From positions 1-64,000 of the forward strand of contig CAKSJY010000007.1 of NCBI GenBank assembly GCA_934464585.1: a stretch of DNA of 64,000 nt, given 5' to 3'. This document shows, piece by piece, positions 43,441 through 53,838 of the stretch. The stretch is from an uncultured Eubacteriales bacterium. Its GTDB lineage: Bacteria; Bacillota; Clostridia; Oscillospirales; Acutalibacteraceae. The notes under the pieces were generated by a model. The model saw only the letters and a list, made by a program, of their open reading frames with translations, ran no database searches and was not told the DNA's origin. Numbering within the stretch: position 1 is the stretch's first letter; every line of letters begins with the position of its first letter. The position numbers and the translations under genes are program-made.

Positions 43441-45357
43441 ATGAAAAAATTTTCTTATAGGCTTTTAGCCGACTACTTGTTGGCAGTGACGTTAACATTA
43501 ATTTTAATAAGCTGTATTTTGGGAATGTCTTTGGCTGCTTTAGAGATAATAGCGTTGCTGTTTTGTATAGTATTAGTAATAATAAATATTGTTAATATTA
43601 ATAGAACAGAAAAACCATCAAAAACTTTTGAAAAACATTTGGCAGAAAGTTTATACAAAAACATGCTGGAATCGACCAAAGCTCCTATTGCTATTATTGA
43701 CGAAAACAGAGTTATTAAATGGAGCAATAAATGCTTTAAGTCGGAATTTGGTAAGAACTCACCAGAAATAGATGAAGTTATAAAAAATGAAGACGATATT
43801 TCAGATGATTTTAGTTCTGTAAAGATTTTAGATGTTTCATATAATGTTATTTCTGCAAAACTTAAAGGATATACAGTTCTATATTTTGTCGAAGATAAGA
43901 GATTTAATAAAGTAAGTTTAAAATATAATCAAAGTAAGCCTGTAGTAGCGATGCTCATGTTCGACAATAGGGAAGAATTTGAAATTGATGCTATAGACAA
44001 CGAAGATGCTCAGATTATTGCAAAGGTTGAAAGTACAATTCAACAGTGGGCAGCCGGTACAACAGGTTTCTACAAAAAATTAAGCAATTCCAGATATTTG
44101 GTAGTATTTGAAGAAAAGAATCTGAAGGCGTTTATTAAGGAAAAGTTTAAGATTTTGGAAGATATAAGGCAAATAAAATCTGATGATAAACGATTTGCTA
44201 CCATATCAATTGGAATAGGTAGAAATGCCGAAACGTTGAAAGAATGTGAACTTTGGGCAAGAAATGCTTTAGATATGGCATTGGGTCGTGGTGGAGACCA
44301 AGTTGTTATAAAAGAAGGGAAAAACTATAGCTTCTTTGGTGGTATTTCTAAAGAAACAGAGAAAAGAAGTAAGGTAAGGGCTAGAATTATCGCAATGACG
44401 TTGTCTGACCAAATAGATAACAGTGATAAAGTCTTAATAATGGGACATAGGTTTTCTGATTTAGACAGTGTCGGTGCCTCTGTTGGTATGTATAGTGCGG
44501 TCACAAAAGCTAAAAAGAAGGAAGCACATATAGTAATAGACAAAAATGAAACGTTAGCATTACCACTTGTGAAAAATATAGAGTCTATTTCCGGTGAGGA
44601 TATATTTATATCCAGAAAATCAGCACTTGATTTAATTACAGAAAATACCTTGCTAATTATTGTTGATACGCATTCAATAGATTTTTTGGAGTGTAAAGAA
44701 CTATATGAAAAATCGCACAAAGTAGTTGTTATTGATCACCATAGAATGATGGTTAATTATATTTCAAATGCAATAGTTTTTTATCACGAACCATATGCTT
44801 CATCTGCTTCTGAGATGGTTACAGAACTAGTACAATATATTGGTAATGTACATTTAAATCGAATAGAGGCAGAGGCTCTCTTGTCTGGAATTATGCTTGA
44901 TAGCAAAAATTTTGTACTGAAAACAGGTGTTAGGACATTTGAAGCAGCGGCATATTTAAAAAGAAAAGGCGCAGATACTGTTGAAGTTAAGCGAATGTTT
45001 TCTAATTCTATTAACACATATAAAGTTAAATATCAGCTTATATCAGATGCGGAAATATTTAATAGCTGTGCGATAGCGTGTGCAGAAGAAAACTCAGAGG
45101 ATATACGTATTGCATCAGCCCAGGCTGCAGATGAGTTATTAGGAATACAAGGTGTTAAGGCCTCATTTGTAATTTATTCTACAGAGGGCTGTGTTAACAT
45201 TTCAGCAAGATCATTTGGAGATGTAAATGTTCAGCTTATAATGGAAAAAATGGGTGGCGGAGGCCACCAAACAATGGCAGGCGCTCAAATTAAAGGAAAA
45301 AGCACAAAAGAAGTAATTAAAAATTTGATAGAAATTATAAGTCCAATGGAAATATAA
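43441..45357 (+). CDS. gdpP: Cyclic-di-AMP phosphodiesterase GdpP
   Basis: A 638-residue membrane enzyme that hydrolyses c-di-AMP to pApA. Two N-terminal helices (about residues 10-55) are followed by a PAS domain (KAPIAIIDENRVIKWSNKCF), a degenerate GGDEF domain (ATISIGIG, then ALGRGGDQVVIK) and a DHH/DHHA1 catalytic domain (MGHRFSDLDSVGA, VDTHS, IDHHRM, GGGGHQTMAGA). The ATG at 43441 is correctly spaced behind AGGAGGC; an ATG three codons earlier is too close. The gdpP-rplI-dnaB order matches Bacillus. Confidence 0.95.
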   Translation: MKKFSYRLLADYLLAVTLTLILISCILGMSLAALEIIALLFCIVLVIINIVNINRTEKPSKTFEKHLAESLYKNMLESTKAPIAIIDENRVIKWSNKCFKSEFGKNSPEIDEVIKNEDDISDDFSSVKILDVSYNVISAKLKGYTVLYFVEDKRFNKVSLKYNQSKPVVAMLMFDNREEFEIDAIDNEDAQIIAKVESTIQQWAAGTTGFYKKLSNSRYLVVFEEKNLKAFIKEKFKILEDIRQIKSDDKRFATISIGIGRNAETLKECELWARNALDMALGRGGDQVVIKEGKNYSFFGGISKETEKRSKVRARIIAMTLSDQIDNSDKVLIMGHRFSDLDSVGASVGMYSAVTKAKKKEAHIVIDKNETLALPLVKNIESISGEDIFISRKSALDLITENTLLIIVDTHSIDFLECKELYEKSHKVVVIDHHRMMVNYISNAIVFYHEPYASSASEMVTELVQYIGNVHLNRIEAEALLSGIMLDSKNFVLKTGVRTFEAAAYLKRKGADTVEVKRMFSNSINTYKVKYQLISDAEIFNSCAIACAEENSEDIRIASAQAADELLGIQGVKASFVIYSTEGCVNISARSFGDVNVQLIMEKMGGGGHQTMAGAQIKGKSTKEVIKNLIEIISPMEI

Positions 45358-45375
45358 AATAAAGGCGGGATAAAG

Positions 45376-45822
45376 ATGAAAGTAATATTATTGCAAGATG
45401 TTAAAGGTAAGGGCAAAAAGGGAGATTTGGTAAATGTATCTGATGGCTATGCGAGAAATTGTCTATTTCCGCAGAAGTTAGCAGAAGAAGCTACCAATAA
45501 AGCAATGAATGAGTTAAAAAATGCAAAGGCATCTATGGCGCATAAAATAGAAGTAGAAAAGGCAGAAGCCCAAAAAATTTGTGATTTAATATCTGAAAAA
45601 ACAATAAAAATCACAGCAAAATCCGGTAAATCCGGTAAACTTTTTGGATCTATTACATCTAAAGAGATTGCAAGTGAAATTAACAAACTTTTTGGAGTTT
45701 CAATTGAAAAAAGAAAAATACATCTAAAAGAAGAGATAAAAGCTTGTGGAACATATCCATGCGAAATAAAGCTTTATACACAAATTATAGCTAAGGTATA
45801 TATATCGGTTATAGAGGAATAG
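45376..45822 (+). CDS. rplI: 50S ribosomal protein L9
   Basis: A 148-residue L9 with the N-terminal RNA-binding domain [20 protein letters not shown] and [18 protein letters not shown], the long connecting helix, and the C-terminal [18 protein letters not shown] domain. It follows gdpP by 18 bases, behind AAAGGCGGG. Confidence 0.97.
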   Translation: MKVILLQDVKGKGKKGDLVNVSDGYARNCLFPQKLAEEATNKAMNELKNAKASMAHKIEVEKAEAQKICDLISEKTIKITAKSGKSGKLFGSITSKEIASEINKLFGVSIEKRKIHLKEEIKACGTYPCEIKLYTQIIAKVYISVIEE

Positions 45823-45846
45823 TTTTGATATCAAAGGAGAATACAA

Positions 45847-47220
45847 ATGGAAGGTTTCAGTGTCGCATCTGGATATGATGGTATAAATGTACCGTATAGC
45901 CTGGAAGCAGAGCAGTCGGTATTAGGCGCTGTTTTGCTCGATTCAACTTGCTTTGATCGTGTGGCCGAAATTTTGCCTATACCAGAGTGTTTTCATGTAT
46001 CTAACCATCAGCTGATATATGCAGCTATGCTTGATATGTTTACTCTTGGTATGCCGATAGATTTTGTTACAGTTTTAGAAAGACTACAAAAAGATGAAAG
46101 TTTTGATGAAGCAACCGGCAAGACATACTTAATGCAATTGGTACAAATTGTCCCGGCTATATCTAATGTTGAAGTTTATGCAGGTATTGTAAAAGAAAAA
46201 TTTGATACACGCAATTTAATAACAGCAGCAAGAAGTATATTAGATGATGCTATTCAGGCAACAGCAGGTGCAGATGAGCTGTTAGATTCAGCAGAACAAA
46301 GGATATTTGATATAAGGCAAGGGAAAAATATTCAAGGCCTTCAAAGAATAGACGAAATAGTTGTGCAAACATTCGATAGGCTTGATGTACTAAACTCTGA
46401 TGAAGGACGTATGTACCAAGGTATTCCTACAGGAATTTCAATGCTTGACGAAACAATAACCGGTTTAAATCGCTCGGACTTAATTCTATTGGCAGCAAGA
46501 CCTGGTATGGGAAAAACCAGTTTTGCTTTGAATATAGCAAGACATGTGGCAGTTAAGGAGTTTAGGAAAGTTGCATTTTTCTCTTTAGAAATGACAAAGG
46601 AACAGCTTGCCTCAAGATTAATTTCTACAGAAGCATTGGTAGAAGGTACTAAACTTAGGACAGGTAAGTTATCCGAGGACGAATGGATTCGTCTTATAGA
46701 AGCCGGAGACATTCTTTCGAAAAGTCAGATATATTTTGATGATACGGCAGGAATAACTGTTCCGGCAATGAAGGCGAAGTTAAGAAGGCTAAAAGATGTA
46801 GATTTAGTTATAATTGACTATCTTCAACTTATGTCCGGAGGTAAAAATATAAATAACCGTGTTCAAGAAATTTCAGAAATCACGAGAAATTTGAAAATAA
46901 TGGCTAAAGAATTAAATGTTCCGATAATAACACTATCTCAGCTTTCCCGTGCAAGTGAACAAAGAACAGATCATAGACCGTTACTTTCAGACTTAAGGGA
47001 TTCAGGTTCAATAGAGCAGGATGCAGATATAGTTATGTTTTTATATAGAAAAGATTATTACGCATCTGACGATGATGATTCTTCGGTCGATGATAATAAA
47101 AACAGTGGTGAATGTATAGTTGCTAAAAACCGTCATGGTGAATCGAGAACTGTATATCTACATTGGCAAGGAGAATTTATGCGGTTTACTGGTCAGGAGA
47201 TGCTTAGAAATGATCAATAA
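45847..47220 (+). CDS. dnaB: Replicative DNA helicase DnaB (DnaC in Bacillus)
   Basis: A 457-residue hexameric helicase that unwinds DNA at the fork. The N-terminal scaffold begins VPYSLEAEQSVLGAVLLD. The RecA-like C-terminal domain has AARPGMGKTSFALNIA (Walker A), FSLEMTKEQLASRL, DLVIIDYLQLMSG (Walker B), LSQLSRASEQR and DLRDSGSIEQDADIV. It starts behind CAAAGGAG. Its end overlaps tilS by 11 bases. Confidence 0.97.
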   Translation: MEGFSVASGYDGINVPYSLEAEQSVLGAVLLDSTCFDRVAEILPIPECFHVSNHQLIYAAMLDMFTLGMPIDFVTVLERLQKDESFDEATGKTYLMQLVQIVPAISNVEVYAGIVKEKFDTRNLITAARSILDDAIQATAGADELLDSAEQRIFDIRQGKNIQGLQRIDEIVVQTFDRLDVLNSDEGRMYQGIPTGISMLDETITGLNRSDLILLAARPGMGKTSFALNIARHVAVKEFRKVAFFSLEMTKEQLASRLISTEALVEGTKLRTGKLSEDEWIRLIEAGDILSKSQIYFDDTAGITVPAMKAKLRRLKDVDLVIIDYLQLMSGGKNINNRVQEISEITRNLKIMAKELNVPIITLSQLSRASEQRTDHRPLLSDLRDSGSIEQDADIVMFLYRKDYYASDDDDSSVDDNKNSGECIVAKNRHGESRTVYLHWQGEFMRFTGQEMLRNDQ

Positions 47221-48571
47221 GGTTGAAGAAACTATAAAAAAGTTTGGAATGCTTAAATATGGAGACAGTGTTTTAATAGGTCTTTCGGGTGGGGCTGATT
47301 CAGTTACACTTTTATCTGTCCTTTGTTCTATGCGTGAAAAACTTAACTTAAAAATTTTTGCAGCTCATGTTAATCATGGATTGCGAGGTAAAGATTCTGA
47401 TGCAGATGAAGCTTTTGCAAAGGCTTTTTGTGAAAAGCTCGGTGTACCAATATATGTACTAGAGACAAATATAAAGGAAATTGCTAAGGAGTCCGGTCAG
47501 GGATTGGAAGAGTGTGGTAGAAATATAAGATATGGTTATTTCGAAAAAATTAGCAAAATGCTAAATTCAAAGGTGGCAACAGCTCATACTTTATCGGATA
47601 ATCTTGAAACACTAATTCTTAATTTTACAAGAGGTTCAGGCCTTAACGGAATGTGTGGAATAAAGCCGATAAGAAATAACATAATTAGGCCATTGATTTG
47701 TCTAACACGTTCGGAGATAGAAGCATATTGTATTAAGAATAATTTAAAGTTTGTTACAGACAATTCAAATTATGATAGGTGTTATTCCAGGAATAAGATT
47801 AGACTTGATGTTATTCCGGTCTTGAAGGAAATTAATCCCTCTGTAGAAAAATCGGCACTTAGAATGATAGAACAATTTTCGAGCCTTGACTCTTATGTGG
47901 ATTCTAAAGCTAAAGCTGCTTTAGAGAAATGTAAACTTGAGGATGGAGGTTATAGTGCTACTGATTTGTTGAAGCTTGACAGAGTTATATTGGAACGCTG
48001 CATAAAATATATTGCGGGCGTGAACTTAGAGAATATTCATATAAATTTAATTATTGAAAAAATTCAAAAAGGTTCGGGAGCAGTTACCTTGCCTTCTGGT
48101 AAACATATAAAAGTTATTTTGGGTAAGGTGAAAATCCTTCCAAAAGATGCTAATTATGAAGAAATTTTATGGGAATATAAGATTGATAACACAAAAATCT
48201 TGACATATAATAAAAGAGAGTTCATAATTAAAGTTATTACTGTTGATGAATACAACAACATTGTGCAAAAAAATAGAGAACTTAGCCTATATGCTTTTGA
48301 CTATGATGCTGTTGATAAAGATACAGTAGTAAGAAATCGTAGACCTTCAGATAAATTTAAAATTCCCAAAAGGAATGTGACCAAAACGTTAAAAAAACTT
48401 TTTAACGAGGAAAGGATTCCCGTCGACAAAAGGAATAATCTACCGATTATTGCGAATGAAGACAGGATTTTGTGGATTTTTGGTTTAGGAGCGTCTGAAT
48501 TTGCTTGTATTAATAATAAAACAAAAAAAGTTTTAATAGTATTTCCAAAGGAGTGTAATTATGATAAATGA
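47210..48571 (+). CDS. tilS: tRNA(Ile)-lysidine synthetase
   Basis: A 453-residue ATP-dependent enzyme that changes the wobble C of tRNA-Ile(CAU) to lysidine, so that AUA is read as Ile. The PP-loop motif is GLSGGADSV (residues 24-32), followed by HVNHGLRGKDSDADEAF, the GLEECGRNIRYGYF block, AHTLSDNLETLILNFTRGSG and the C-terminal RRPSDKFKIPKRNVTKTLKK domain. The ATG at 47210 overlaps dnaB, with CAGGAG upstream. It is followed by hpt and ftsH, a classic cluster. Confidence 0.95.
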   Translation: MINKVEETIKKFGMLKYGDSVLIGLSGGADSVTLLSVLCSMREKLNLKIFAAHVNHGLRGKDSDADEAFAKAFCEKLGVPIYVLETNIKEIAKESGQGLEECGRNIRYGYFEKISKMLNSKVATAHTLSDNLETLILNFTRGSGLNGMCGIKPIRNNIIRPLICLTRSEIEAYCIKNNLKFVTDNSNYDRCYSRNKIRLDVIPVLKEINPSVEKSALRMIEQFSSLDSYVDSKAKAALEKCKLEDGGYSATDLLKLDRVILERCIKYIAGVNLENIHINLIIEKIQKGSGAVTLPSGKHIKVILGKVKILPKDANYEEILWEYKIDNTKILTYNKREFIIKVITVDEYNNIVQKNRELSLYAFDYDAVDKDTVVRNRRPSDKFKIPKRNVTKTLKKLFNEERIPVDKRNNLPIIANEDRILWIFGLGASEFACINNKTKKVLIVFPKECNYDK

Positions 48572-49106
48572 TGTAGAAAAGGTTCTTTTAAGCTGTGATG
48601 ATATAAAAGAAATTACAAAAAAATTAGGTAAACAAATAACAGAGGACTATCAAGGAAAAAATTTGTTGATGATAAGTGTACTAAAAGGCTCAATACTATT
48701 TATGGCGGATCTAATGAGAGAGATAAAGGTGCATTGTAGAATAGACTTTATGTCGATTTCTACATATGCTGGTGGACTAAAAAGCAGTGGCACAGCAAAG
48801 ATACTTAAGGACTTAGATATCTCTGTAGAGGGATATGACGTTCTAGTGGTAGAAGACATTTTGGATAGTGGGGTAACTCTAAGTTATATATTAGATCTTT
48901 TAGGTTCAAGAAACCCAAATAGTATAAAAATTTGTACTTTGCTCGACAAACCCGAAAGACGTAAAAGTGATATAAAGGCAGACTATGTTGGAGCAGTTGT
49001 ACCTGATGAGTTTGTTATTGGATATGGATTGGATTACGATGAAAAATATAGAAACTTACCATTTGTAGGCGTATTAAAAGAGAGTGTATACAGCGAGAGT
49101 TTGTAA
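48561..49106 (+). CDS. hpt: Hypoxanthine phosphoribosyltransferase
   Basis: A 181-residue purine salvage enzyme that makes IMP or GMP from hypoxanthine or guanine and PRPP. Motifs are VLKGSILFMADLMREI, the PRPP loop VLVVEDILDSGVTLSYIL, and ADYVGAVVPDEFVIGYGLDY. It overlaps tilS by 11 bases and starts behind CAAAGGAG. It could use purines released by the surface 5'-nucleotidases. Confidence 0.96.
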   Translation: MINDVEKVLLSCDDIKEITKKLGKQITEDYQGKNLLMISVLKGSILFMADLMREIKVHCRIDFMSISTYAGGLKSSGTAKILKDLDISVEGYDVLVVEDILDSGVTLSYILDLLGSRNPNSIKICTLLDKPERRKSDIKADYVGAVVPDEFVIGYGLDYDEKYRNLPFVGVLKESVYSESL

Positions 49107-49142
49107 ATTTAAACCAAGTTTTACCATAAAGGAGATAAGATT

Positions 49143-51008
49143 TTGAGCAATAAAAAAACCTTGAAAAATTTAATTTTTTATATAGGAATTCCTTTTATTA
49201 TTATCTTAATAATAGCTGCTGTTTGGAACTCAGGTCCAAAAGATAACCATAAATACTCTGATATTGTAGGGTATTTCAGGGATGAAAAGGTATCTTCATA
49301 CTCTATGAATCTTGGTACTGGTGAAATGGAGATATATATAAAAGACAATAACGATGTTATACGGTATACTACTCCAAGTGTTAGCTTAATGTATGAAGAC
49401 ATTAAGGATTATGTTGCAAAGTATAATCAAGATAATCCGGAAAATCCAATGACCTATGATCTTATAAAGGCTGCGGATACTTCATGGATAATGGACATAA
49501 TGCCAACTCTTATCCTTTTGGTTTTAATGGGATTGTTCTGGTGGTTCTTAATGAGAAAAATGTCTGTTGGAATCGGTGATGGTGGAAAACAGATGAATTT
49601 TGGCAAAGCTAAAATTAAGAACATGAACGATGAAAAAAGAAAAACAACTTTTGACAATGTTGCAGGAGCAGATGAAGAAAAAGAAGAACTTCGCGAGATT
49701 GTAGAGTTTTTGAAAGATCCTAAAAAATATAATGATTTGGGTGCTAGAATACCAAAAGGTGTTTTGCTTGTTGGACCTCCGGGTACAGGTAAAACGTTGC
49801 TTGCCCGTGCAGTAGCTGGGGAAGCGGGTGTACCTTTCTTTTCAATCTCAGGTTCAGATTTCGTAGAAATGTTTGTTGGTGTAGGTGCTTCTAGAGTTAG
49901 AGACTTATTTGATCAGGCGAAGAAGAATTCTCCGTGTATTATATTTATAGATGAAATAGATGCGGTTGGTCGTCATCGTGGTGCAGGGCTTGGCGGTGGC
50001 CATGATGAAAGAGAACAGACTCTTAATCAGTTGCTTGTTGAGATGGACGGATTTGGTGCAAATGAAGGAGTTATCATGATTGCCGCAACAAACCGACCTG
50101 ACATATTAGATCCTGCACTAATGAGACCGGGACGTTTTGACCGTCAGGTAATAGTAGGGTATCCGGATATTAAAGGTAGAGAAGAAATATTAAAAGTTCA
50201 TTCTAAAGATAAACCTTTGGCACCTGATGTGGATTTAAAAACTATAGCAAAATCGACTGCAGGATTTACCGGTGCTGATTTAGAAAATCTAATAAACGAA
50301 GCGGCACTTCTTGCTGCAAGAAAACATTTAAAAGCAATAACTATGAGTGAGATTGAAGAAGCAACTATTAAGGTTGTTGTCGGTGCAGAAAAAAGGTCAA
50401 GAGTGATGACAGAAAAAGAAAAGCGCATTACAGCATATCACGAGAGTGGTCATGCGATAGCTACTTATTTCTGTGAAACTCAGGATCCTGTACACCAAAT
50501 ATCTATTATTCCAAGAGGTATGGCTGGTGGATATACAATGTCTTTACCTTCTGAAGACCGTTCTTATCGCTCAAAGAAAGAAATGGAAGAAGACATAGTT
50601 GTACTTTTGGGTGGTCGTGTTGCAGAAGCTATTATCCTTGGTGATATATCTACAGGTGCATCTAATGATATTGAAAAGGCGACAAAGCTTGCACATTCAA
50701 TGGTTACTAAGTACGGTATGAGCGAGAAATTAGGACCGATTGCATATGGTTCTGACAATAATGAAGTATTTATTGGTAAAGATATGGGTCACACTAAGAA
50801 TTATTCTGAAGAAATAGCTTCTGAAATAGATAACGAGATGCGCAGTATAGTTATGAATGCCTACAAAAGGACAGAAACTATATTAAAGGATCATATTGAT
50901 AAACTAAATGAATTAGCTGAATATCTTATTATCAAGGAAAAAGTAAGTTCTGAAGAGTTTGTTGATATAATGAATAATAGACTTAAAAATGAACAACCCT
51001 CTAATTAA
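49143..51008 (+). CDS. ftsH: ATP-dependent zinc metalloprotease FtsH
   Basis: A 621-residue membrane AAA+ protease that removes misassembled membrane and short-lived cytosolic proteins. Two helices (residues about 9-29 and 117-137) flank an extracytoplasmic domain. The AAA domain has GPPGTGKT (211-218), [12 protein letters not shown] and [20 protein letters not shown]. The zinc site is HESGH (433-437), with Ser where Ala is common. The start is TTG behind AAAGGAGAT. It is the last gene of the gdpP-to-ftsH series and has a strong terminator. Confidence 0.97.
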   Translation: MSNKKTLKNLIFYIGIPFIIILIIAAVWNSGPKDNHKYSDIVGYFRDEKVSSYSMNLGTGEMEIYIKDNNDVIRYTTPSVSLMYEDIKDYVAKYNQDNPENPMTYDLIKAADTSWIMDIMPTLILLVLMGLFWWFLMRKMSVGIGDGGKQMNFGKAKIKNMNDEKRKTTFDNVAGADEEKEELREIVEFLKDPKKYNDLGARIPKGVLLVGPPGTGKTLLARAVAGEAGVPFFSISGSDFVEMFVGVGASRVRDLFDQAKKNSPCIIFIDEIDAVGRHRGAGLGGGHDEREQTLNQLLVEMDGFGANEGVIMIAATNRPDILDPALMRPGRFDRQVIVGYPDIKGREEILKVHSKDKPLAPDVDLKTIAKSTAGFTGADLENLINEAALLAARKHLKAITMSEIEEATIKVVVGAEKRSRVMTEKEKRITAYHESGHAIATYFCETQDPVHQISIIPRGMAGGYTMSLPSEDRSYRSKKEMEEDIVVLLGGRVAEAIILGDISTGASNDIEKATKLAHSMVTKYGMSEKLGPIAYGSDNNEVFIGKDMGHTKNYSEEIASEIDNEMRSIVMNAYKRTETILKDHIDKLNELAEYLIIKEKVSSEEFVDIMNNRLKNEQPSN

Positions 51009-51045
51009 AAAATGGTAACAGAGGATTTGAAGGATTCTTAATAAT

Positions 51046-51079
51046 AAAAAGGGGGTGCTGCTTTGCACTTCCTTTTTTA
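51046..51079 (+). terminator. Terminator after ftsH
   Basis: A 13-bp stem with two G-U pairs (51046-51058 with 51065-51077, loop TGCTTT) ends in TTTTTT. Confidence 0.85.
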
Positions 51080-51104
51080 AATATTTATATGGGAGTGGAT
51101 ATAA

Positions 51105-51794
51105 ATGAGAAAAAATGTAAGTATTATATTATTAGGTTTGGCTTTAATGTGTTTTTCTGTTGGTATGATAGGTAACTTAGCAGGATGGTGGAATATAGTT
51201 AGTTTTGATGGATGGTGGACATTGTTTTTGATAATTCCAGGAATTTCAGAAATAATTAAATCAGGGTTCTCTTTTTGGAATGTAGGTATTACATGGTTAG
51301 GCGTTTGGTTATTAATTAATGCTCAACAGGAATCCTGGGGAATATCATCTGAAATGTTTTTAGCTGGATCTTTATTTGTGTTTGGAGCTATGGTTATTAT
51401 ATTTGCAATAAAAAAGAGCAAAGGTACCAATGATAATAGTATAGGCATGGAATCAATAAAAAATGGTGATAGTGTTGCTAATTATTCGGCTCTTTTTAGC
51501 GGTTCCAAAGTTGTAAATTCTTCTCAGGAATTGGCTAAAGTTAATGTTTCTGCAACATTTGGCGGAGTTCAGCTTGATTTGTCGGATGCAAAGTTTATAG
51601 ATGGTGCGGTGATAAAGGCATATGCTGTGTTTGGAGGAATAGACATTAAAATGCCGAAAGGATGCAGGGTTAAGACTAGCGGAATTCCTATTTTTGGAGG
51701 ATTGAAAAATACATACTCGGATTCTATTGTAGAAGGTGGTCCGTTGGTATTAGTAGAGTACAGTGCGACTTTTGCAGGTATTGAATTAAAATAA
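51105..51794 (+). CDS. LiaF-like four-helix membrane protein
   Basis: A 229-residue protein with four hydrophobic helices in the first 105 residues (GLALMCFSVGMIGNLAGWW, WWTLFLIIPGISEII, NVGITWLGVWLLIN, MFLAGSLFVFGAMVIIF), followed by a cytosolic or external beta-solenoid-like domain with repeated Phe-Gly-Gly turns (ATFGGVQLDL, AVFGGIDIKMP, PIFGGLKN, ATFAGIEL). This layout fits the LiaF / cell-wall-active antibiotics response family, linked to envelope-stress sensing. No LiaRS-like two-component genes are nearby. It precedes the topoisomerase pair by 29 bases and may be co-transcribed with it. Confidence 0.75.
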   Translation: MRKNVSIILLGLALMCFSVGMIGNLAGWWNIVSFDGWWTLFLIIPGISEIIKSGFSFWNVGITWLGVWLLINAQQESWGISSEMFLAGSLFVFGAMVIIFAIKKSKGTNDNSIGMESIKNGDSVANYSALFSGSKVVNSSQELAKVNVSATFGGVQLDLSDAKFIDGAVIKAYAVFGGIDIKMPKGCRVKTSGIPIFGGLKNTYSDSIVEGGPLVLVEYSATFAGIELK

Positions 51795-51823
51795 AACCTA
51801 TAAAAGGAATGTAAATTTATAAT

Positions 51824-53806
51824 ATGAAAACAAAAAGTAGTAATTATGGGAATGAGAGTATATCATCCTTAAAGGGTGCAGATAGAGTTAGAAAACGCCC
51901 TGCGGTTATATTCGGGTCAGATGGAATAGAAGGATGTACTCATTCTATATTTGAGATTTTATCGAATTCTATCGATGAAGCAAGAGAGGGTCACGGTAAT
52001 TTAATTAAAATAACTTATTTTGAAGATCACTCTATTGAAATAGAAGATTTTGGTCGTGGTATACCGGTAGATTATAATAACGTTGAGCAAAGGTATAACT
52101 GGGAATTAGTATTTTGTGAATTGTATGCCGGTGGAAAATATAATAACAGTGAGGCTCAAAGCTATGAGTATTCTTTAGGCCTTAACGGACTTGGATTATG
52201 TTCAACGCAATACGCTTCGGAGTATATGGATGTACAGATAAAAAGAGATAAATCACTATTTTCTCTACATTTTGAACATGGCGAAAATATAGGTGGTTTA
52301 AAGAGAGAAAAGTATACTAAAAAGGATACTGGTACAAAAATACGTTGGAAACCGGATTTGCAGGTTTTTACAGATATAAATGTTCCGATAGAAACTTTTT
52401 TTGATATAATAAAACGTCAGGCTATTGTAAATAAAGGCCTTAAGTTTATTTTTAGATATCAGGTTAATGGTGAATTTATTGAGAAAGAATTTTTCTATGA
52501 AAACGGAATAATTGACCATGCAAAGGAAATTGCCGGAGAAGATAGTTTAACTCCTGTACAATTTTGGCAACTTGAAAAAAAAGTTCGCGATAGAGCGGAT
52601 AAACCGGAGTACAAAACTAAAATTAGTGCAGCAGTTGCTTTTTCTAATAAAAACAACGCAGCAGAATATTACCATAACTCAAGCTTTTTGGAACACGGTG
52701 GTGCTCCTGAAAAGGCAGTTAAAAATGCCTTTGTTTATCAAATAGACTCATATTTAAAACAAAATGGAAAGTATAACAAAAATGAAAGCAAAATAAGTTT
52801 TTCAGATGTTGAGGATTGTCTTATTATAATTATCTCATCATTTTCTAATGTCACTTCCTATGAAAATCAGACTAAAAAGGCTATTACGAATAAGGGCATA
52901 CAAGAGGCTATGACAGAAATGTTTAGGCATTGTTTGGAAGTGTATTTTATAGAAAATCCGATGGATGCCGATAAAATCTCAAATCAGGTTTTAATAAACA
53001 AAAGAAGTCGTGAAGATGCTGAAAAGACGAGGCTTAATATAAAAAAGAAGCTTACCAGTAATATGGATATTACAAGTAGGGTTGCTAAATTTGTCGATTG
53101 TCGTAGTAAAAATAAAGAGGAACGAGAATTGTTTATAGTGGAGGGTGATTCGGCTCTTGGTGCCTGTAAACAGGCAAGAGATCCTGATTTTCAAGCTATT
53201 ATACCGATTCGTGGTAAAATATTAAATTGTCTTAAGGCGGACTTTAACAAGATCTTTAAAAATGACATTATAACAGATTTAATTAAAGTACTAGGTTGTG
53301 GTGTACAGGTTAAGTCTAAATCTAATAAAGAATTAGCATCATTTGATTTAAACCTTCTTCGTTGGAATAAGGTTATAATTTGTACCGATGCAGATGTTGA
53401 CGGTTTCCAAATAAGAACTCTGATTTTGACTATGATATATAGATTAACCCCTGCACTTATTGATGAAGGAAAAGTCTTTATAGCAGAATCACCACTATAT
53501 GAAATAAATACTAAATCAAATACCTATTTTGCATATACGGAAAAGGAAAAAGAAGAATTTTTATCAGAAATAGGTGATGAAAAGTATACTATTCAGCGTT
53601 CTAAGGGTCTTGGTGAGAACGAACCTGAAATGATGAACTTAACTACGATGAACCCGAAAACAAGAAGACTTGTGAAAGTTGTCCCAACAGATATAGAAAA
53701 GACAGCTGCTATGTTTGATGTGTTGCTTGGCGACAATTTAAGCGGTAGAAAGGCTTATATTATAGAAAACGGACACCTATATATAGATGTTGCGGATGTA
53801 AGCTAA
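51824..53806 (+). CDS. Divergent type IIA topoisomerase, B subunit (GyrB/ParE-like)
   Basis: A 660-residue ATPase subunit of a type IIA topoisomerase. The GHKL ATPase is complete: EILSNSIDEA (Glu44, Asn48), EDFGRGIPVD (Asp75), YAGGKYNN, GLNGLG at 119-124 and the QTK loop at 349-351. The TOPRIM domain has EGDSALGACKQARD (440-453) and CTDADVDGFQIRTL (Asp522, 524, 526). Conserved positions differ from ordinary GyrB/ParE: DFGRG where DNGRG or DDGRG is usual, GLNG for GLHG, and EGDSALGACKQARD for EGDSAGGSAKQGRD. It lacks the large GyrB insert. The partner A subunit follows after 32 bases. It is more like topoisomerase IV than gyrase, but a distinct subgroup is possible. Confidence 0.85.
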   Translation: MKTKSSNYGNESISSLKGADRVRKRPAVIFGSDGIEGCTHSIFEILSNSIDEAREGHGNLIKITYFEDHSIEIEDFGRGIPVDYNNVEQRYNWELVFCELYAGGKYNNSEAQSYEYSLGLNGLGLCSTQYASEYMDVQIKRDKSLFSLHFEHGENIGGLKREKYTKKDTGTKIRWKPDLQVFTDINVPIETFFDIIKRQAIVNKGLKFIFRYQVNGEFIEKEFFYENGIIDHAKEIAGEDSLTPVQFWQLEKKVRDRADKPEYKTKISAAVAFSNKNNAAEYYHNSSFLEHGGAPEKAVKNAFVYQIDSYLKQNGKYNKNESKISFSDVEDCLIIIISSFSNVTSYENQTKKAITNKGIQEAMTEMFRHCLEVYFIENPMDADKISNQVLINKRSREDAEKTRLNIKKKLTSNMDITSRVAKFVDCRSKNKEERELFIVEGDSALGACKQARDPDFQAIIPIRGKILNCLKADFNKIFKNDIITDLIKVLGCGVQVKSKSNKELASFDLNLLRWNKVIICTDADVDGFQIRTLILTMIYRLTPALIDEGKVFIAESPLYEINTKSNTYFAYTEKEKEEFLSEIGDEKYTIQRSKGLGENEPEMMNLTTMNPKTRRLVKVVPTDIEKTAAMFDVLLGDNLSGRKAYIIENGHLYIDVADVS

Positions 53807-53838
53807 AAATTAAGTAATAAATTTGGATGTGATAGATA